Below are positions 4,652 to 7,961 of a DNA stretch of 7,961 nucleotides, piece after piece. This stretch comes from an uncultured bacterium. GTDB taxonomy: Bacteria; Patescibacteriota; Patescibacteriia; Patescibacteriales; Patescibacteriaceae. The position numbers and the translations under genes are program-made. The notes under the pieces were generated by a model. The model searched no databases. It was not told where the DNA came from and worked only from the letters and a program-made list of their open reading frames with translations. Location of the stretch: assembly GCA_937868555.1 (NCBI GenBank), contig CALMNI010000044.1:1-7961 (forward strand). The letters are read 5' to 3'. Within the stretch, counting starts at the first letter, position 1; every line of letters begins with the position of its first letter.

Positions 4652-5941
4652 ATGATTACTCCAAAACGCCCTAGCGGCTTTCATGAATTTCTTCCAGCCG
4701 AGCAAATTGCCTTTGATAAGATGATAGCCATTATCCGTCAAAGTTATGAACGCTATGGCTATAGTCCCCTTGAGACCCCAGCCCTTGAATTAACGTCCGT
4801 GCTCCACGCCAAAGAAGGCGGAGAAACGGCCAAACAGGGTTATCAATTCACCAAAGGAGATACTGACCTCGCTTTGCGTTTTGACCTGACGGTGCCACTA
4901 GCACGCTATGTCGCCGAGCACTACAACGAATTAGCTCTCCCCTTCTGTCGCTATCAAATCCAAGACGTATGGCGAGCAGAAAAACCGCAGGCCGGTCGTT
5001 ACCGACAATTTTACCAATGTGATATTGATATTATCGGCAATACCGGCGTAGCGGCTGACGCCAACATTCTTATTGCCATGGCTGGAACAATGTCTGCTCT
5101 TGGGTTAAAATCCGTCATACATCTCAGTAATAGAAAAATCTTTTCCGGGCTGCTAGCTAGCCGCAAGCTAGACAAGCAAGCAGTAGAGATCCTTCGATTG
5201 CTTGATAAGCTTGATAAAGCAGGGACTTCAAAAATAAAAAAAAGCCTCTTAGAAATTGGCCTTAGTGAAATGAATGCGGATTTTCTTTTAACAGTTGCTT
5301 CATGGAAAGAAAATGCCGGTGCTATTATAGATAAACTATCTGCATTGCATATAGAAAACTCCCAATTTACTGAAGGCCTGCAGGAATTAAAAGAAACCAG
5401 TATCCTACTTGCTGCCGCCGGCGTATCCGCTGATGAATATATTGTTGATTTAGGCATCTTCCGAGGTTTTGATTATTATACCGGCATGGTTTTTGAAATT
5501 ACCCTTCGTGATAATCCTGAAATTGGTTCAGTGGGCAGCGGCGGACGCTATGATAATCTTGTTGGCCACTACAGCAAAGAAAAACTCTCTGGTGTCGGCG
5601 GATCCATTGGCCTATCCCGCCTCTTTGCAGCACTTAAAAATAAAAATACTGTCTCTTCTAGCGCTCAAGCACTAATTGTCGTATTTAATGAAAAATTACT
5701 TCCCTATTGCTTCATGGTCGCTTCACAACTGCGGCACAGCGAAATTAACGTCGCCGTGTATCCCAGCATTGATAAAGCCAGCAAGCAACTAAACTATGCC
5801 AACAAGCTAGGCATCCCCTTTGTCCTTCTTTGCGGCGAGGAAGAAAAGAGATCAAAAACTGTAACAGTAAAACATATGGCAAGCGGCGAACAAAAAACAA
5901 TGGCCCTCACTAAAGTCGCTACCTTCCTGAAAAAACTCTAA
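4652..5941 (+). CDS. hisS: Histidyl-tRNA synthetase
   Basis: A 429-residue class IIa synthetase, dimeric in known members, that charges tRNA-His. Its length matches E. coli HisRS (424). Motif 1 lies in the N-terminal PSGFHEFLP region (7-15) and the following helix. LRFDLTVPLARYV (75-87) forms part of the substrate pocket. Motif 2 is about 100-129, with R108 and GRYRQFYQCDIDIIG (115-129). The HisRS-specific histidine-binding loop is RGFDYYTG (271-278; R271 corresponds to the catalytic arginine). Motif 3 follows GSGGRYDNLVG (295-305). The anticodon-binding domain is about 335-429. The FYQCDIDIIG variant resembles the eukaryotic/archaeal-like HisRS branch more than the GRYRQFHQ form of E. coli. 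ATG 4652 is the only plausible start: an in-frame TAA lies at 4640-4642 and the conserved N-terminus begins at once. There is no Shine-Dalgarno, which fits a leaderless message. It diverges from valS and converges on comEC. Confidence 0.97.
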   Translation: MITPKRPSGFHEFLPAEQIAFDKMIAIIRQSYERYGYSPLETPALELTSVLHAKEGGETAKQGYQFTKGDTDLALRFDLTVPLARYVAEHYNELALPFCRYQIQDVWRAEKPQAGRYRQFYQCDIDIIGNTGVAADANILIAMAGTMSALGLKSVIHLSNRKIFSGLLASRKLDKQAVEILRLLDKLDKAGTSKIKKSLLEIGLSEMNADFLLTVASWKENAGAIIDKLSALHIENSQFTEGLQELKETSILLAAAGVSADEYIVDLGIFRGFDYYTGMVFEITLRDNPEIGSVGSGGRYDNLVGHYSKEKLSGVGGSIGLSRLFAALKNKNTVSSSAQALIVVFNEKLLPYCFMVASQLRHSEINVAVYPSIDKASKQLNYANKLGIPFVLLCGEEEKRSKTVTVKHMASGEQKTMALTKVATFLKKL

Positions 5942-5959
5942 TTATAGTATGCTACAAAT

Positions 5960-5986
5960 AAAAAAGAACGTTACCGTTCTTTTTTT
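5960..5986. terminator. Bidirectional intrinsic terminator between hisS and comEC
   Basis: AAAAAAGAACG / CGTTCTTTTTT, an 11-bp stem with loop TTAC, is followed by a seven-T run on the plus strand and six T on the minus strand. It starts 18 bp after the hisS stop. Its right edge (5985-5986) overlaps the comEC stop codon TAA (5987-5985), so the two convergent genes share it. Confidence 0.88.
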
Positions 5987-7364
5987 ATACTTTAAACTGA
6001 ACCGATGCCCAGGGCAAGTCGCTTAACACCCCTACGATAGTAAATATATATTTCACCATCAGCCAGGGCAGAAAAAATAACACTTCTCCCAACGCAGGAA
6101 ACAAAGCCGCTAAAGGCAAGGCGAGCATTACGGAAACAGTCAATACGGGAATCATCCATACTACTAATACATTGGCCAATGGAGCTATAATTGAAAATTG
6201 TCCAAAATTATATACTATAATCGGGGCAGTGGCTAATTGAGCGGCGATTGTAGCAAGAGTAGCTTCTACTATAAATTTCCCTCTTCCCCTAATAATATTC
6301 GTTGTCCATTTTTGCATATACGGTAGAATATACACCAATCCCAAAAGGGCCAAGAAAGATAATTGCCAGCTAACATCATCGCGCAATGAGCGCGGATTCA
6401 TCATTAATGTCATCACAGCAACAATCACTATTAAACGTGGAATAGAAACTAATCTGCCGGCAGTTAAAGCCAGTAATAAAAAAATACTCATTACCCCGGC
6501 TCGTACCGCCGAAGCCGGAGCGCCCACAATCGCAACATACGCAATTATGGCCAAAACGCTAATATAAAATATAAAACGGCGACTAACCCCCGCATACGCC
6601 AAAACAATACTGAACAAGGCAGCGAGCAGGCTAACGTTAAAGCCAGAAACAGCCATAATATGAGTCAGCCCAGTACGCCTAAAAGAATCGCTGATATCAT
6701 CATCAATTTCGCCGCTTCCAAAAACGACCGGAAGGGCTAACGAAGCTGTTGGTTCGGGTAAATATAGCTGAGCGGTTTCATAAGATTTTCTTTTTACTTC
6801 CAATAAAAATGAATACACCCCGTTCCCCTGCTCCGATGACAGCCGTTTAATAAACGGTCTTTTACAAATACTATATATATCAAGGCGCGCTAAATACCTA
6901 TCATATGCAAACTCTCTATTCTCCGGTTTTTGAAGCATACACCGTACTTCAAGCCTATCTCCATACATATACTCAGGATATGCAGCACTTTTCACCAGTA
7001 TCTTGCCTTGGTATGGTTCATCAGCGCGAATAATTAATTGGCGGCCGCTTGCTGCTACCTTAGGATCCGCTATTACCAAACCAGAAAAAACTTTCTCCTG
7101 CCCATTAAAAAAACTGATATGCCCTTTATTAATTACCGGGTAACTCAACATATACCGCGCACCGCTTATACAAAAACCCAAAAATACTAAAATAACTATT
7201 TGTAAAAATATTTGCTGTTTCTTTTTAAAAATTAAGAAAAAAAATATCCCCAGTAAGGAACCGCTGCAATATAACCATACAGAAGATTGAGCCGTAAAAG
7301 AAAAAAAGCCGGTTCCACATATAAAACCGACGCAAGCAACAATAAATGCTTTGCCCTTGGGCAC
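5985..7364 (-). CDS. comEC: ComEC/Rec2-like membrane DNA-channel protein lacking the metallo-beta-lactamase domain
   Basis: A polytopic inner-membrane protein of about 459 residues (numbered from the GTG start). Three hydrophobic segments lie in residues 1-76. A soluble OB-fold-like region (about 80-150, with GDRLEVRCMLQKPEN) resembles the DUF4131 part of ComEC. The Competence domain, about 205-455, has many membrane helices and the family motifs TGLTHIMAVSGFNVSLL (231-247), GAPASAVRAGVM (281-292) and SWQLSFLALLGLVY (332-345). In full-length ComEC (about 770 residues in B. subtilis) this domain forms the channel that takes up single-stranded DNA, and a C-terminal metallo-beta-lactamase-like domain follows. 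Here the frame ends cleanly at TAA before a terminator, so that domain is absent, not broken off; such short forms occur in Patescibacteria. GTG 7364 is preferred because GGAGG lies 5 nt upstream; ATG 7376 with AAGG 7 nt upstream is the alternative. It probably shares a transcript with prfB. Confidence 0.85.
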   Translation of the reverse strand: MPKGKAFIVACVGFICGTGFFSFTAQSSVWLYCSGSLLGIFFFLIFKKKQQIFLQIVILVFLGFCISGARYMLSYPVINKGHISFFNGQEKVFSGLVIADPKVAASGRQLIIRADEPYQGKILVKSAAYPEYMYGDRLEVRCMLQKPENREFAYDRYLARLDIYSICKRPFIKRLSSEQGNGVYSFLLEVKRKSYETAQLYLPEPTASLALPVVFGSGEIDDDISDSFRRTGLTHIMAVSGFNVSLLAALFSIVLAYAGVSRRFIFYISVLAIIAYVAIVGAPASAVRAGVMSIFLLLALTAGRLVSIPRLIVIVAVMTLMMNPRSLRDDVSWQLSFLALLGLVYILPYMQKWTTNIIRGRGKFIVEATLATIAAQLATAPIIVYNFGQFSIIAPLANVLVVWMIPVLTVSVMLALPLAALFPALGEVLFFLPWLMVKYIFTIVGVLSDLPWASVQFKV

Positions 7365-7369
7365 GTCCC

Positions 7370-7374
7370 CCTCC
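7370..7374 (-). promoter_or_regulatory. Shine-Dalgarno deciding the comEC start
   Basis: On the minus strand GGAGG (7374-7370), within GGAGGGGG, sits 5 nt before GTG 7364. It overlaps the upstream ATG (7376-7374), so initiating at that ATG would use up the best ribosome binding site as codons 1-3. A weaker AAGG precedes the ATG. Confidence 0.6.
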
Positions 7375-7385
7375 ATAGAGATGCC

Positions 7386-7961
7386 TTATGAATTACCTGC
7401 TTTATTTCTTAAATATGCCTCAATAAAATGTTCTAATTCACCGTTCAACACAGCGTCTACATTTGAAGTTTCATAACCAGTGCGGTGATCTTTAACGAGC
7501 TGATAGGGCTGCAGTACATAAGAACGAATCTGTTTGCCCCAAGCTGCTTTTTCCACCTTGCCCTTAAGATTTGCATGCTCTTCGGCTCGCGCATCAAGCC
7601 CGAGTTGGGCAAGCTTGCCGCGCAAAATTTTCATTGCTAATTCTCTATTCTGATGCTGAGAACGCTCAGTTTGAGTCGCTACAACAATTCCAGTGGGCAA
7701 GTGAATCAAGCGAACAGCACTCGAAGTTTTATTAACATTTTGTCCGCCGGGTCCCGAAGAGCGGAAAAATTCAATTTTTACATCTTCGGGTCTTATTTCA
7801 GCTACGGCGCTATCCGGCAATTCAGGCAAAACCTCAACCAGCGCAAACGAGGTTTGACGTAAGCCCTCTGAATCAAAAGGCGAAATACGCACTAAGCGAT
7901 GAACGCCCGCTTCAGACCGTAAATAGCCATAGGCATAATGCCCTGCTACTTTAAAAGTAAC
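7386..7961 (-). CDS. prfB: Peptide chain release factor 2, C-terminal part (start lies beyond the window)
   Basis: The reverse-strand frame is open from the right edge to TAA at 7386: 191 residues, about the C-terminal half of a protein that usually has about 365. RF2 releases the finished peptide at UGA and UAA codons on the ribosome. Counting from the first visible residue: [11 protein letters not shown] (21-31) contains the RF2 stop-recognition tripeptide SPF (27-29), which separates it from RF1 (PxT). [12 protein letters not shown] (67-78) holds the catalytic GGQ (72-74), which acts at the peptidyl-transferase centre. [10 protein letters not shown] followed by KDHRTG and the C-terminal helix (HFIEAYLR) are also RF2-like; RF1 and the ArfB rescue factor do not have this combination. 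Whether the family's programmed frameshift is present cannot be seen, because codons near 25 lie outside. It ends 21 bp before the comEC GTG on the same strand, so co-transcription is likely. Confidence 0.95.
   Translation of the reverse strand, partial: VTFKVAGHYAYGYLRSEAGVHRLVRISPFDSEGLRQTSFALVEVLPELPDSAVAEIRPEDVKIEFFRSSGPGGQNVNKTSSAVRLIHLPTGIVVATQTERSQHQNRELAMKILRGKLAQLGLDARAEEHANLKGKVEKAAWGKQIRSYVLQPYQLVKDHRTGYETSNVDAVLNGELEHFIEAYLRNKAGNS

Noticed and set aside
1..7961. Mobile element, phage, defence or toxin-antitoxin system
   Set aside because: No transposase, integrase, terminal repeats or defence-type domains were seen. Apart from the left-end junction, the genes are ordinary housekeeping functions plus one nucleoid peptide and ComEC.

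Overview
The window holds one bacterial gene cluster of about 7.56 kb (roughly 399-7961), preceded by about 0.36-0.4 kb of quite different DNA. The main part is AT-rich and compact, with short intergenic gaps and strong sigma70-type promoters. Its genes are a class I ribonucleotide reductase small subunit of the metal-only (class Ic) type, a tiny lysine/alanine/proline-repeat nucleoid protein, valyl- and histidyl-tRNA synthetases, a ComEC-like membrane protein without a metallo-beta-lactamase domain, and peptide release factor 2. This combination suggests a Patescibacteria (Candidate Phyla Radiation) genome. That assignment is inferred from gene content and protein style; no marker gene in the window proves it. 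RF2 is present and UGA is used as a stop, which argues for the standard code and against the Gracilibacteria/Absconditabacteria code.

Region 1-243 is the reverse-strand N-terminus of a secreted protein. It lies in GC-rich DNA (about 64% by hand count over 1-360) and resembles a family found in Gemmatimonadota and Bacteroidota. It is followed by a hairpin-rich spacer and then a short palindromic repeat (about 365-390) of a type scattered through many unrelated bacterial genomes. Composition changes abruptly at this repeat, and the nrdB start codon follows 9 bases later. The simplest reading is a metagenome assembly chimera joined at a shared repeat; recent transfer is the alternative.

From 399 onward: nrdB (+) and the lysine-rich peptide gene (-) converge on a shared hairpin terminator. 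An AT-rich gap follows, with the peptide gene's extended -10 promoter at one end and the valS terminator at the other. valS (-) and hisS (+) diverge from an 88-bp region where their -35 boxes lie one base apart, and hisS appears to be leaderless. hisS (+) converges on comEC (-) with a bidirectional terminator that overlaps the comEC stop codon. prfB (-, cut by the window end) lies just upstream of comEC, and the two probably form an operon.

Functionally the window covers dNTP supply (NrdB), translation (ValRS, HisRS, RF2), chromosome compaction (lysine-rich peptide) and possibly DNA uptake (ComEC). I saw no mobile element, CRISPR array, defence system, tRNA or rRNA. The most notable biology is the class Ic radical-site signature in NrdB, with a Trp at a position where the Chlamydia enzyme has an electron-transfer Tyr.
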